NCBI GenBank assembly: GCA_012735575.1
Contig: JAAYGY010000090.1
Location: 1-32,037 of the forward strand
Source of the DNA: Clostridiales bacterium
GTDB lineage: Bacteria > Bacillota > Clostridia > Caldicoprobacterales > UBA3941
DNA length: 32,037 bases
Direction of reading: 5' to 3'
Shown: piece after piece, positions 16,709 to 24,859 of the stretch
Numbering within the stretch: the stretch's first letter is position 1
Layout: the number at the start of each line of letters is the position of its first letter
The notes under the pieces: model-generated
Told to the model about the DNA's origin: nothing
Database searches by the model: none
What the model saw: only the letters and a program-made list of their open reading frames with translations
Position numbers and translations under genes: made by a program

Positions 16709-17800
16709 ATGGATAAGAAATTCAATGGATTAGGTATGAACATGGGTAATCTTTGGAGATTATCCGATGCAAAAACCCGGTCAATTAGCCCGGAAAACTT
16801 TGACGGAGCCAAAGGCAGAGGTGGTATGGCCACTTTAGAAGAGGGTTCTGCCCGCCATGCAGCCAGTGATTTAGGTCAGGGCTGGAAGGTAAATCCATAC
16901 ATTATTATTGAGGGTGGACAGACAGTTAGCATTGCAGATATTGAGGGACCTGGTGCTATACAGCACATATGGATGACTCCCACTGGCAGATGGAGGGACA
17001 TTATAATCCGCATGTATTGGGACGGTATGGAATATCCGTCGGTGGAGTGCCCGGTAGGTGATTTCTTTGCCTGTGGCTGGGGAGAATATGCTCCCGTTTC
17101 ATCTTTGGCGGTATGCGTTAACCCTGGAAGTGCCTTTAATTGCTATTGGGAAATGCCCTTTAAAAAACATGCCAGGATAACCATTGAAAACAGGGATGAC
17201 GAGCCCATGGTTCTTTTCTACCAGATTGATTATACCCTAACAGAGGTACCGGATGATATTGGTTATTTCCATGCTCAGTTCAGAAGAACCAATCCCCTAC
17301 CATATAAAGAAGTATATACGATAGTAGACGGTATTGAAGGAAAAGGACAATATGTAGGTACATATATGGCCTGGGGAGTTAACAATAACGGCTGGTGGGG
17401 AGAAGGTGAGATAAAATTCTATATGGACGGTGATAAGGAATTCCCTACCATATGCGGCACAGGAACAGAGGATTATTTCTGTGGCTCCTATAACTTTGAA
17501 AATAAAAAGACCGGTCAGTATGAGGCGTTTACTACTCCCTATTCTGGCCTGGCCCAGGTTCTTAGACCCGATGGGGTCTATAGATCCCAGATGCGGTTTG
17601 GATTGTATAGATGGCATATAAGAGACCCAATCCGTTTTGAGTCAGACTTAAGGGTAACCATACAGGCACTTGGCTGGCGCAGAAATGGCAAGTATCTGCC
17701 CCTGCAGGACGATATTGCATCTGTTGCCTATTGGTATCAAACTCTGCCTCATAAAAAATTCCCTGAACTTCCCCATAGGGATTATTTAGAGATAATATAA
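16709..17800 (+). CDS. GH172 (DUF2961) family protein, probable furanose-active glycoside hydrolase
   Basis: The 363-aa Trp- and Tyr-rich protein carries the DUF2961 hallmark GTGTEDYF. Known GH172 members act on difructose dianhydride, alpha-D-fructofuranosides or alpha-D-arabinofuranosides. Glu254 (in GTGTEDYF) and Glu272 (in GQYEAFTTPYSG) are candidate catalytic acids; their 18-residue spacing is near the 21 of the characterised bifidobacterial enzyme as I recall it. Other family segments are GPGAIQHIWMTP, MYWDGMEYPSVECPVGDFF and the C-terminal RWHIRDPIRFE. No signal peptide is seen, so it should work inside the cell on imported oligosaccharides. AGGAGGG precedes the ATG by 12 nt. The substrate is not known. 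Confidence 0.82.
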   Translation: MDKKFNGLGMNMGNLWRLSDAKTRSISPENFDGAKGRGGMATLEEGSARHAASDLGQGWKVNPYIIIEGGQTVSIADIEGPGAIQHIWMTPTGRWRDIIIRMYWDGMEYPSVECPVGDFFACGWGEYAPVSSLAVCVNPGSAFNCYWEMPFKKHARITIENRDDEPMVLFYQIDYTLTEVPDDIGYFHAQFRRTNPLPYKEVYTIVDGIEGKGQYVGTYMAWGVNNNGWWGEGEIKFYMDGDKEFPTICGTGTEDYFCGSYNFENKKTGQYEAFTTPYSGLAQVLRPDGVYRSQMRFGLYRWHIRDPIRFESDLRVTIQALGWRRNGKYLPLQDDIASVAYWYQTLPHKKFPELPHRDYLEII

Positions 17801-17813
17801 AAAGAATTTGTGC

Positions 17814-17845
17814 AAATCTGGCCAGTTATAGAGCTGGCCAGATTT
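17814..17845 (+). repeat. Perfect 12-bp inverted repeat after the GH172 gene
   Basis: AAATCTGGCCAG (17814-17825) and CTGGCCAGATTT (17834-17845) pair perfectly around an 8-nt loop, 13 nt after the stop. No T-run follows on either strand, so it is a stabilising 3' hairpin or weak terminator placed ahead of the strong one at 17893. Confidence 0.55.
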
Positions 17846-17892
17846 AATAAGATTAAATAAGGGTATGGAGGTTAGAAATAAGTTAATAAGCC

Positions 17893-17936
17893 AAAAGCTG
17901 TCGTGAAACAAGTAATATTTTCACGACAGCTTTTTT
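17893..17936. terminator. Bidirectional terminator between convergent genes
   Basis: A 16-bp perfect stem, AAAAGCTGTCGTGAAA (17893-17908) with TTTCACGACAGCTTTT (17919-17934), has a 10-nt loop and T6 on the plus strand. The A-run at its left serves the minus strand. It separates the plus-strand GH172 gene from the minus-strand aldolase. Confidence 0.9.
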
Positions 17937-17967
17937 ACGTTTAGTATTTTGTATATTTAGACTACAC

Positions 17968-19257
17968 CTACTCAAGGTTAAAGGCCTTTTCAATATCGGC
18001 TATCTCCTCATCGCTAATGGCTACAATATCTCCAAGCACAGTGGAATCTATAATGGCCTTGGCACTGTATTCTGCCACCTCCAGGCGGTCGAATGCGTTT
18101 AAGAGGGAATCTGCTGTTACTATGATACAGTCATTCTCTACAAGAACTATAGGGGTCTTCTTGGAAAAGGATCTGGCCACCATTTCAGGCTGCATAAAGC
18201 TGGAGCCAAAGGGGAGCTTGGGTATGTTGCGCAGCATTATATAGCTTTCCGGAATAGTCTTGGACTCAAATTCCTTGTCTGTTATGGCAAAGGCCATAAT
18301 ATTTGGCGGATGAGCTATAATAACCGAGTTTACATAGGGATGCTGTTCATATATATACTTGTGGAGCATTACCGATCGGCTAGGCTCTTTGCCTGCTTCC
18401 TTCCAGTCGTAGTCTATGCGAACAATATCACCAATATCCAGATACTTCCGATCCACACCGTAAGGGGTAATAATGAAAGAGTGTTCGCCTAGTCTCTGGG
18501 AGAAGGTGCCCTGGGTGCTGGTAAAGAGCTTTTGGTCGTAGGATCTATGTATCAGGGTACACATCTCTTTACGTGCGGCTCTCTCTACACTGCTAAACTT
18601 TTGAGGAATAAACTCATCCATAAACACATTCTGCTTATGCTTAGACATAGAGATCTGTCTGTCGGTAAGGGATATAGGCTGACCTATTTTTCTGCCGTTA
18701 ATCTCCAGCCTTGCACAAAAATCCAGGGTTTCAAAGGCCATAAAGGTCTTAAAAAGATCACTTCTTCCCACTACCACACCATGGTTTTCCAATATAACAG
18801 TACTATGGCCTTTTTCAAACTCCTTTGCAATATTATCCCCTAGCTCAGTACTTCCGGGAACGGCATAATCAGCCATGCTGACTGAGCCGCATATTAAATG
18901 TGCTTCAGGTATGATACGGGTATTGGGAGTTTGACGGACAATACTAAAGGATACCAATGCCGGGGGATGGGCGTGTATTATTGCTTTAATGTCTGGCCGT
19001 TTTTGATATATTTTTTCATGAAAAGGCAGTTCCACCGAAGGCTTATGGATACCTTCTATAGTACCATCAGCCTTTACCCTGATAATATCCTGGGGGGTTA
19101 ATGAACCCTTGTCTATACCGCTAGGGGTAATCCATATATCGCCATTATCATCCAGAATAGACAGGTTGCCGCCAGAGGTGGTGGTCATTCCATATTTATA
19201 TATCCGATCCATTATCATTACCAACTGCTCTGCTGGATGCATTAATTCAAATTTCAA
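17968..19257 (-). CDS. Two-domain class II aldolase/adducin protein, second domain degenerate
   Basis: Two class II aldolase (FucA/AraD-fold) domains are fused in one 429-aa chain; members normally have one domain of about 215. Counted from the upstream ATG at 19272, domain 1 is intact: Glu81, the HAH pair His100/His102 and ENHG His164 match the FucA catalytic Glu and three zinc ligands. In domain 2 the matching positions are Ser300, Ile319, His321 and Asp381, so the metal site is lost. The start is placed at TTG 19257 because GGAGGT lies 7 nt upstream of it, while ATG 19272 has no RBS and contains that GGAGGT. It likely cleaves or epimerises a sugar phosphate. It is a single gene divergent from the corrinoid module. 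Confidence 0.8.
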   Translation of the reverse strand: MKFELMHPAEQLVMIMDRIYKYGMTTTSGGNLSILDDNGDIWITPSGIDKGSLTPQDIIRVKADGTIEGIHKPSVELPFHEKIYQKRPDIKAIIHAHPPALVSFSIVRQTPNTRIIPEAHLICGSVSMADYAVPGSTELGDNIAKEFEKGHSTVILENHGVVVGRSDLFKTFMAFETLDFCARLEINGRKIGQPISLTDRQISMSKHKQNVFMDEFIPQKFSSVERAARKEMCTLIHRSYDQKLFTSTQGTFSQRLGEHSFIITPYGVDRKYLDIGDIVRIDYDWKEAGKEPSRSVMLHKYIYEQHPYVNSVIIAHPPNIMAFAITDKEFESKTIPESYIMLRNIPKLPFGSSFMQPEMVARSFSKKTPIVLVENDCIIVTADSLLNAFDRLEVAEYSAKAIIDSTVLGDIVAISDEEIADIEKAFNLE

Positions 19258-19369
19258 TATTTTTACCTCCATTTTTACAAAATATTCATATGTATATTAT
19301 AACACCTTTTCATAGGATTGTAGTTTATTATTGAAAAAATAAATAATGAGCTATTTAAACAAAAAATAA

Positions 19370-19430
19370 TAAAATATTGCATTGACAATTACTTACTGAT
19401 TTTATAAGGTTGAAATGATGCAATATTTTA
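19370..19430 (+). promoter_or_regulatory. Inverted repeat bracketing a candidate promoter of the corrinoid operon
   Basis: A 13-bp perfect inverted repeat, TAAAATATTGCAT (19370-19382) and ATGCAATATTTTA (19418-19430), encloses TTGACA (19382-19387) and TATAAG (19403-19408; 15-nt spacing, slightly short). With a start near 19415 only the right arm would be transcribed, so the arms look like paired protein-binding sites rather than an RNA hairpin. Confidence 0.5.
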
Positions 19431-19455
19431 AAATCCATATATTGGGAGTGACGGC

Positions 19456-21504
19456 ATGAAACTAGGATTGGGCATAGATACTGGAGGAACATATACAGAC
19501 GGTGTAATTTATGATTTCCATAGCAGAAAAGTAATAAAGGATGCAAAATCAGTTACTGTAAAAGAGGATTTAAAGCTGGGTATAATCAATGTCCTGGATC
19601 AGATGCCCAGAGAGCTTCTTGAAAAAGTCAAGATGGTATCCTTATCCACTACTTTGGCTACCAATGCCTGTGTAGAAGATAAGGGCAGCAGAGCAAAACT
19701 TATATTAATGGGATGCGATAAAGACATTGTTGCGAAAAATGGTAAACAATATGGTTTGCCTCCCGTTGATGACATTATATTCATAGAAGGAGGACATGAT
19801 TCCAGGGGCGAAGTAATAAAAGAGCCTGACTGGGACGACCTTCATGTAAAGATAAAAAAGATAGGTAAAGGTGTAGACGCCTTTGCTGTAGTTCAGATGT
19901 GGGGAGTCCGCAATCCTGAGTTTGAGAAAAAGGCCAAAAACCTTATTAATACATGGACTGGTTTGCCTGTAGTATGTGGCCATGAACTGGCAAGCCAGCT
20001 TAACTTTTTAAAACTGGCAGCTACGGCTCTACTTAACGCAAAGCTTATTCCCTTGGTTAATGAGTTTATCGATGCGGTAAAGGTAGGCTTAAAGGAGAGG
20101 AATATTAATGCTCCATTGGTTATAGTCTGTGGCGATGGCAGCATCATGTCTGAAGAGTTTGTAAGGGACAGGCCGGTAGAGACTCTTTTATCAGGACCGG
20201 CAGCCAGTGTAATAGGTGGCATAAATTTAAGCGGCCAGAAAAATTGTATTGTGGTGGATATGGGTGGTACCACCAGTGACCTGGCAATAGTTAAGGATGG
20301 AATTCCTCTTTTAGCCTATGAGGGAGCCAATGTTGGAAACTGGCAGACTGCTGTTAAGTCTGTGGATATTCGAACCATTGGCCTGGGAGGCGACAGTATT
20401 ATAAGCTTTGATTCCAGGGATAACCTAACAGTTGGTCCCCGCAGGGCAGCACCCCTGTCCTGGTTGGCACACAGATGGCCACAGGTGCTTGAGTATATAA
20501 AATTCTTACATGAAAATCCCAGAATCCATACCCGGTCATTGTGCCAGTTTTTCTATAAGTTACGGGATATCCCTACGGGAGAAGGCTTTACTTCAGAGGA
20601 GATAAATATAGTGAAAGCCTTGGAGAATGGTCCTTTAAGCTTGGAACAGCTGGCGGAAGCGGCTGAAACATCTATATATACTATAAAACTGGATAGGCTG
20701 GAGCAGCTAGGTATAATTATGAGGAGTGCTCTAACGCCTACGGATATCATGCATTTAACAGGGGATTTTTGTGGATGGAACAATCAGGCTGCTCTGATGG
20801 GTGCCGAGATTCTGGCCAATCGCTTGAGGCTAAGCCTTGATGAACTTATCTATGAGGTTAATACTATTATAAAGTCCAGACTGTATTTAACAATAGCCAA
20901 GGAGTTATTGGTAAGGGAAAATACCTTCCTTACAGAGAATAGTTTTTCCCCGGAGCTGGAGAAGATGCTGCTTTTAGGCTATAAAGAGTTCCAGAATAAA
21001 GAAAGCTCTTATACATCCTTTAAACTATCTACAGATTTTTCATTAGTTGGAATCGGGGCTCCCATCCATGTATATCTACCGGATGTGGCCTCAGCACTTA
21101 ATACCGACTGTGTAATAGAAGAACATGCGGCAGTTGCCAATGCAGTGGGAGCTATCACAGGCAGTATTACTGCAGAAGAGAGGGTGGTTATAAAGCCCAG
21201 GTATAATTCAGCGGGAGTAGAAGGCTACGACTGCTTCTCCTCCAGCCAAAAGACATATTTTGAAGACTACGAAAAGGCCAAAGCATGGGCGGAGGAGGAA
21301 GCTAAAAGAGCAGCCCGGGAGCTTGCTATAGCTCGGGGTGCATCTACCTGTGATGTATCCATTCAGGCAGATGAAAACATTACTCAAATCAACGTGTTTG
21401 CATCTAATCCTCAAAAACAGGATCAGGAGGAGGTAATAACACGGGAGTTACTACTGGAAACTACTGTAACAGCAAGAGCCATAGGAGGTCTAAAGTGGGT
21501 CTAA
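19456..21504 (+). CDS. Hydantoinase/oxoprolinase-family ASKHA protein of the corrinoid module
   Basis: The 682-aa protein has the two ATP-binding motifs of the acetate/sugar kinase-Hsc70-actin fold: GIDTGGTYTDGVIYD at the N terminus and VVDMGGTTSDLAIV near 267, then IRTIGLGGDSII. This is the hydantoinase A family, in which ATP drives ring opening in 5-oxoprolinase-type enzymes. Residues about 383-435 resemble a winged helix (LSLEQLAEAAETSIYTIKLD, LEQLGII) before TPTDIMHLTG. No hydantoinase B gene is present, so plain hydantoinase activity is doubtful. It is 20 nt upstream of the RACo-like gene, which points to a role in the corrinoid system, perhaps in substrate handling or activation. GGGAGTGA precedes the ATG. 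Confidence 0.78.
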   Translation: MKLGLGIDTGGTYTDGVIYDFHSRKVIKDAKSVTVKEDLKLGIINVLDQMPRELLEKVKMVSLSTTLATNACVEDKGSRAKLILMGCDKDIVAKNGKQYGLPPVDDIIFIEGGHDSRGEVIKEPDWDDLHVKIKKIGKGVDAFAVVQMWGVRNPEFEKKAKNLINTWTGLPVVCGHELASQLNFLKLAATALLNAKLIPLVNEFIDAVKVGLKERNINAPLVIVCGDGSIMSEEFVRDRPVETLLSGPAASVIGGINLSGQKNCIVVDMGGTTSDLAIVKDGIPLLAYEGANVGNWQTAVKSVDIRTIGLGGDSIISFDSRDNLTVGPRRAAPLSWLAHRWPQVLEYIKFLHENPRIHTRSLCQFFYKLRDIPTGEGFTSEEINIVKALENGPLSLEQLAEAAETSIYTIKLDRLEQLGIIMRSALTPTDIMHLTGDFCGWNNQAALMGAEILANRLRLSLDELIYEVNTIIKSRLYLTIAKELLVRENTFLTENSFSPELEKMLLLGYKEFQNKESSYTSFKLSTDFSLVGIGAPIHVYLPDVASALNTDCVIEEHAAVANAVGAITGSITAEERVVIKPRYNSAGVEGYDCFSSSQKTYFEDYEKAKAWAEEEAKRAARELAIARGASTCDVSIQADENITQINVFASNPQKQDQEEVITRELLLETTVTARAIGGLKWV

Positions 21505-21524
21505 GAAAGGAAGGTAGGTAAAGA

Positions 21525-23366
21525 GTGGATAAATACACCGTAACAGTTTCATTGGATGGCCATGAAAAAAGGGTAACCTGTGGACCTGGAAGTATTCTTA
21601 TGGATGTCTTTCACCAGAACAATATCTATATAGAGGCTCCCTGTGGTGGAAAAGGCATCTGCGGCAAATGCAAGGTAAGGGTTTTGACAGGCAAGGTATC
21701 GGATATTACTGACCTGGAGTCTAAATTTTTGTCCCAGAGGGAAAAGCAGGAGGGATATCGCCTGGCCTGTATGACAAGGATACTGGGAGATGTAAAGGTG
21801 GCTGCCAGGGGACAGCTGGAAGGGGCACAGATACTATCTACAGGTCTTGAGTATTCTGTGGATATATCTCCCGCTATAAGCAAAAAATTTGTCCAGCTGG
21901 ACCTTCCCACTGTGGATGATCAGCAGGATGATCTAAAGCGACTGGCTCATGCTATAGGTATAGAAAATCCTCACATCCATATTTCTATATTGAGAAAACT
22001 GCCTCAAGTTCTTAGAGACTCGGAGTTTAAGGTTACAGTAGCCTATGATGACAATAGAATACTGGATGTGGAAAAGGGAGATACTTCAAAGAAGTCCTAT
22101 GGAGTGGCTATAGATATAGGAACTACCACTGTAGTATGTTATTTAATGGATCTAATAACTGGGCAGCAGGTAGATATTATATCAGGACTGAATGCCCAAA
22201 GGCCCTATGGAGGGGATGTTATTTCACGAATTCAGCATGCTATGGGAGGATCTGATGGCCTAAACAGATTAAGAGAGGCTATTGTAAATCAAATATCAGA
22301 GCTTATAAAGGAGCTTGCCAGAAGAAACAAAATTTCTATAGACCATATCTATAATGTAGCAATAGCCGGCAATACCATTATGGGACACCTTCTGCTGGGC
22401 GTAGATCCGCAACATATTGCAGCTGCACCCTTTACCCCTGCGACTACCAAGGCAGAGGTGTATGATGCCCATGATCTGGGTTTGGAACTGGGGATTGCCA
22501 CCAGAGTATTTTTGTTACCCCATATTTCAGGCTATGTAGGGGCTGATATAGTAGCGGGCATATTAGCTTCAGGTATGGATAAAAACAAGGAATTAAGCCT
22601 TATTATAGATATTGGTACCAACGGAGAAATAGTGCTGGGCAACAGAGATAAAATGGTATGCTGCTCTACTGCTGCAGGACCTGCATTTGAAGGTGCAAAT
22701 ATCCGCCATGGAATGGGAGGAGTAAGTGGTGCAATCAATACTGTTATGCTGGATAATGGTAATTTAAAGTACACTACTATTGATAATAAGCTTCCTTTAG
22801 GGATATGCGGTTCTGGAATAGTGGATGCTCTGGCAGCTTTGCTGGATGCAGGTATAGTAGATGAGACAGGCAGGATGCTGGACAGGGATGAAATTGAAAC
22901 GGAGATTGGGCAAAAATTAGCTGACAGATTAACGGAGATTGATGGTTTATCTGCCTTTATCATTGTGGACTCAAAATCTAGTGGTACAGGTGAGCCTATA
23001 GTAATAACCCAAAAAGATGTAAGAGAGATCCAGCTGGCAAAGGCAGCTATTGCAGCGGGAATAAAGGTTCTTATCAATAAAATGGGCAAAAAGGTAGAGG
23101 AAATATCCAATCTTTATCTGGCGGGAGGTTTTGGTAGCTATATAGATAAGCGAAACGCATCCAGGATTGGCCTTATACCTTCACAGCTGCAGCACCGGAT
23201 TATAGCTATTGGAAACAGTGCAGGTACTGGTGCTATGTTATCTTTACTGTCCTTGGAGCAGTATGAAAGGACAAGCCTTATTAAGGGTATGGCAGAGTAT
23301 GTTGAGCTGTCTTCTACTTTAGAATTTCAGAATGAATACGTAGATAGTATGTATTTTGAAGTCTAG
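21525..23366 (+). CDS. RACo-type reductive activator of corrinoid proteins (2Fe-2S plus ASKHA)
   Basis: The 613-aa protein has an N-terminal plant-type [2Fe-2S] ferredoxin domain with Cys40, Cys46, Cys49 and Cys82 (C-x5-C-x2-C...C), a linker, and a C-terminal DUF4445/RACo ASKHA domain: GVAIDIGTTTVVCYLMDL near 190, LIIDIGTNGEIVLG near 360, AGPAFEGANIRHGMGG and LYLAGGFGSYID. RACo proteins use ATP binding and an Fe-S electron to bring inactive Co(II) corrinoid back to Co(I). It starts with GTG at 21525 after AAGGAAGG. The corrinoid protein 1.5 kb downstream is the obvious client. It is close in layout to Carboxydothermus RACo. Confidence 0.9.
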   Translation: MDKYTVTVSLDGHEKRVTCGPGSILMDVFHQNNIYIEAPCGGKGICGKCKVRVLTGKVSDITDLESKFLSQREKQEGYRLACMTRILGDVKVAARGQLEGAQILSTGLEYSVDISPAISKKFVQLDLPTVDDQQDDLKRLAHAIGIENPHIHISILRKLPQVLRDSEFKVTVAYDDNRILDVEKGDTSKKSYGVAIDIGTTTVVCYLMDLITGQQVDIISGLNAQRPYGGDVISRIQHAMGGSDGLNRLREAIVNQISELIKELARRNKISIDHIYNVAIAGNTIMGHLLLGVDPQHIAAAPFTPATTKAEVYDAHDLGLELGIATRVFLLPHISGYVGADIVAGILASGMDKNKELSLIIDIGTNGEIVLGNRDKMVCCSTAAGPAFEGANIRHGMGGVSGAINTVMLDNGNLKYTTIDNKLPLGICGSGIVDALAALLDAGIVDETGRMLDRDEIETEIGQKLADRLTEIDGLSAFIIVDSKSSGTGEPIVITQKDVREIQLAKAAIAAGIKVLINKMGKKVEEISNLYLAGGFGSYIDKRNASRIGLIPSQLQHRIIAIGNSAGTGAMLSLLSLEQYERTSLIKGMAEYVELSSTLEFQNEYVDSMYFEV

Positions 23367-23455
23367 TGTCCATTAATAGTTTAAAAGTGCAAAAAATATT
23401 AAAATAGTTCAATACCGTTAAAAAAAAGAGTGATATCATAAAGTTGCATTCTGTG

Positions 23456-23492
23456 ATTGTCTATTTACTTATTCCCTATTGTCTAATATAAT
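23456..23492 (+). promoter_or_regulatory. Direct repeats and promoter of the PocR-corrinoid operon
   Basis: ATTGTCTA occurs at 23456-23463 and again at 23478-23485, 22 bp apart (two helical turns). The second copy ends one base before TATAAT (23487-23492); the -35 position has only a weak TTACTT (23465-23470). Direct repeats overlapping the -35 region are the usual binding layout of AraC-family activators, and the next gene encodes one. Confidence 0.55.
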
Positions 23493-23524
23493 AGACTTAA
23501 TCAAACTGCGGAGAGAGTGATGCT

Positions 23525-24859
23525 ATGGTTTTACCAAACGCAGCAGTAGTAGACATAGGGGATGACCTGGGTTTTGATCTAGAAAGGGCATCCAAGGCTA
23601 TAGTACATTATGGACGAGTTGCAGAAGTAGGAGTAAGTATAATAGACACCAGGGGCAACATTCTTTATAGCACTGAAACTACATCAGGGATTTCCTGTAA
23701 ATTTTGTCATCAGGTCAGGCAACTGATGGATGGCGAGGATGGTTATTGTAATAAAGTTCACCTTTATGGCGGTTATCAATCTGAAAGGTTTGGTGGTAAA
23801 TACATTTTCTTTTGCCCTATGGGGTTGGTGCACTGGGCCTCTCCCATATCAACTAAAGGAATGGTCAGAGGCTATTTATTGTGTGGACCGGCTTTGATGA
23901 TGGAAGCTGACGATTTTCTCATAGAGGACCTTCTTCGAAAAAATAATATTGAAGAAGAATATTTGGAAAAGCTAAGGGATACTTTGGACAATATACCTGT
24001 AATAGCTCCTCAGAAGGTTACCAGCTTATCAGAGTTGCTGTTTATGGTAGCATCCCATATATCGGATGCAGAATATCTACAGTATCTGGAACAGATGGAA
24101 TTCCATAACCATCAGTCCCATATATCCCAGTATATTCATATGATAAAGACCATGGGCGGTAATGACACAAACGTTTCTGAGTACCCCTTTGAAAAGGAGA
24201 AGGAACTGCTGTCCTGTATTGCTATGGGGGATAAGAAGGGCGCTCAAACCATTCTTAATAAAATACTAGGATATATATTCTTTTCCAGCGGAGGAAATTT
24301 TGAGACAATTAAAGCCAGAGTACTAGAGTTAATTGTGCTACTTTCCAGGGCAGCAATGGAAGGCGGGGCAGATGTAGAGCAGATATTCGGGTTAAACTAT
24401 AAATATTTGAATACCATTCATAATTTTAAAACTGTGGAGGAACTAACCTTCTGGTTGTCCAAAATAATGATCAGGTTTACTGACTGTGTTTTCAACTTAA
24501 AAGACATAAAGCACGCAGATGTAATATATAAGGCGGTTAACTATATAAATGAAAACTATATGAAGAAGATCACACTGGAAGAGGTAGCAGCACACGTATA
24601 CTTGAGTCCCTCATACTTTAGCAAGGTGTTTAAGGATAATATGAATTGTAATTTCAATACCTACGTAAACCGGGTTAGGGTAGAGAAAAGTAAGCAATTG
24701 CTACTAAACGAGAATATAAATCTTGTGGATGTATCCAATCTGGTAGGCTATGAGGATCAAAGTTATTTTTCAAAGGTATTCAAGAAAATTGAAGGAGTAA
24801 CCCCTGGCAAATATAGAGTAACTAGGGGAAAATATAAATCTAAGGAGGTTGAACAATGA
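23525..24859 (+). CDS. PocR-domain AraC-family transcriptional regulator
   Basis: The 444-aa cytosolic regulator has an N-terminal PocR sensory domain (about 10-165) with conserved cysteines Cys58, Cys61, Cys75 and Cys97 (CKFCHQ, GYCNK, FFCPMG). A helical middle region leads to a C-terminal AraC double HTH (about 335-435: ITLEEVAAHVYLSPSYFSKV and VDVSNLVGYEDQSYFSKVFK). PocR domains bind small ligands, as in the propanediol regulator of Salmonella, and are frequent beside corrinoid methyltransferase genes. Its stop overlaps the start of the corrinoid protein gene (ATGA), so the two are translationally coupled. It probably controls its own operon through the repeats at 23456-23485. Confidence 0.87.
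   Translation: MVLPNAAVVDIGDDLGFDLERASKAIVHYGRVAEVGVSIIDTRGNILYSTETTSGISCKFCHQVRQLMDGEDGYCNKVHLYGGYQSERFGGKYIFFCPMGLVHWASPISTKGMVRGYLLCGPALMMEADDFLIEDLLRKNNIEEEYLEKLRDTLDNIPVIAPQKVTSLSELLFMVASHISDAEYLQYLEQMEFHNHQSHISQYIHMIKTMGGNDTNVSEYPFEKEKELLSCIAMGDKKGAQTILNKILGYIFFSSGGNFETIKARVLELIVLLSRAAMEGGADVEQIFGLNYKYLNTIHNFKTVEELTFWLSKIMIRFTDCVFNLKDIKHADVIYKAVNYINENYMKKITLEEVAAHVYLSPSYFSKVFKDNMNCNFNTYVNRVRVEKSKQLLLNENINLVDVSNLVGYEDQSYFSKVFKKIEGVTPGKYRVTRGKYKSKEVEQ

Noticed and set aside
19273-19455. Cobalamin riboswitch in front of the corrinoid operon
   Set aside because: No B12-box-like GCCACTG or related core was found here or at 23367-23524.
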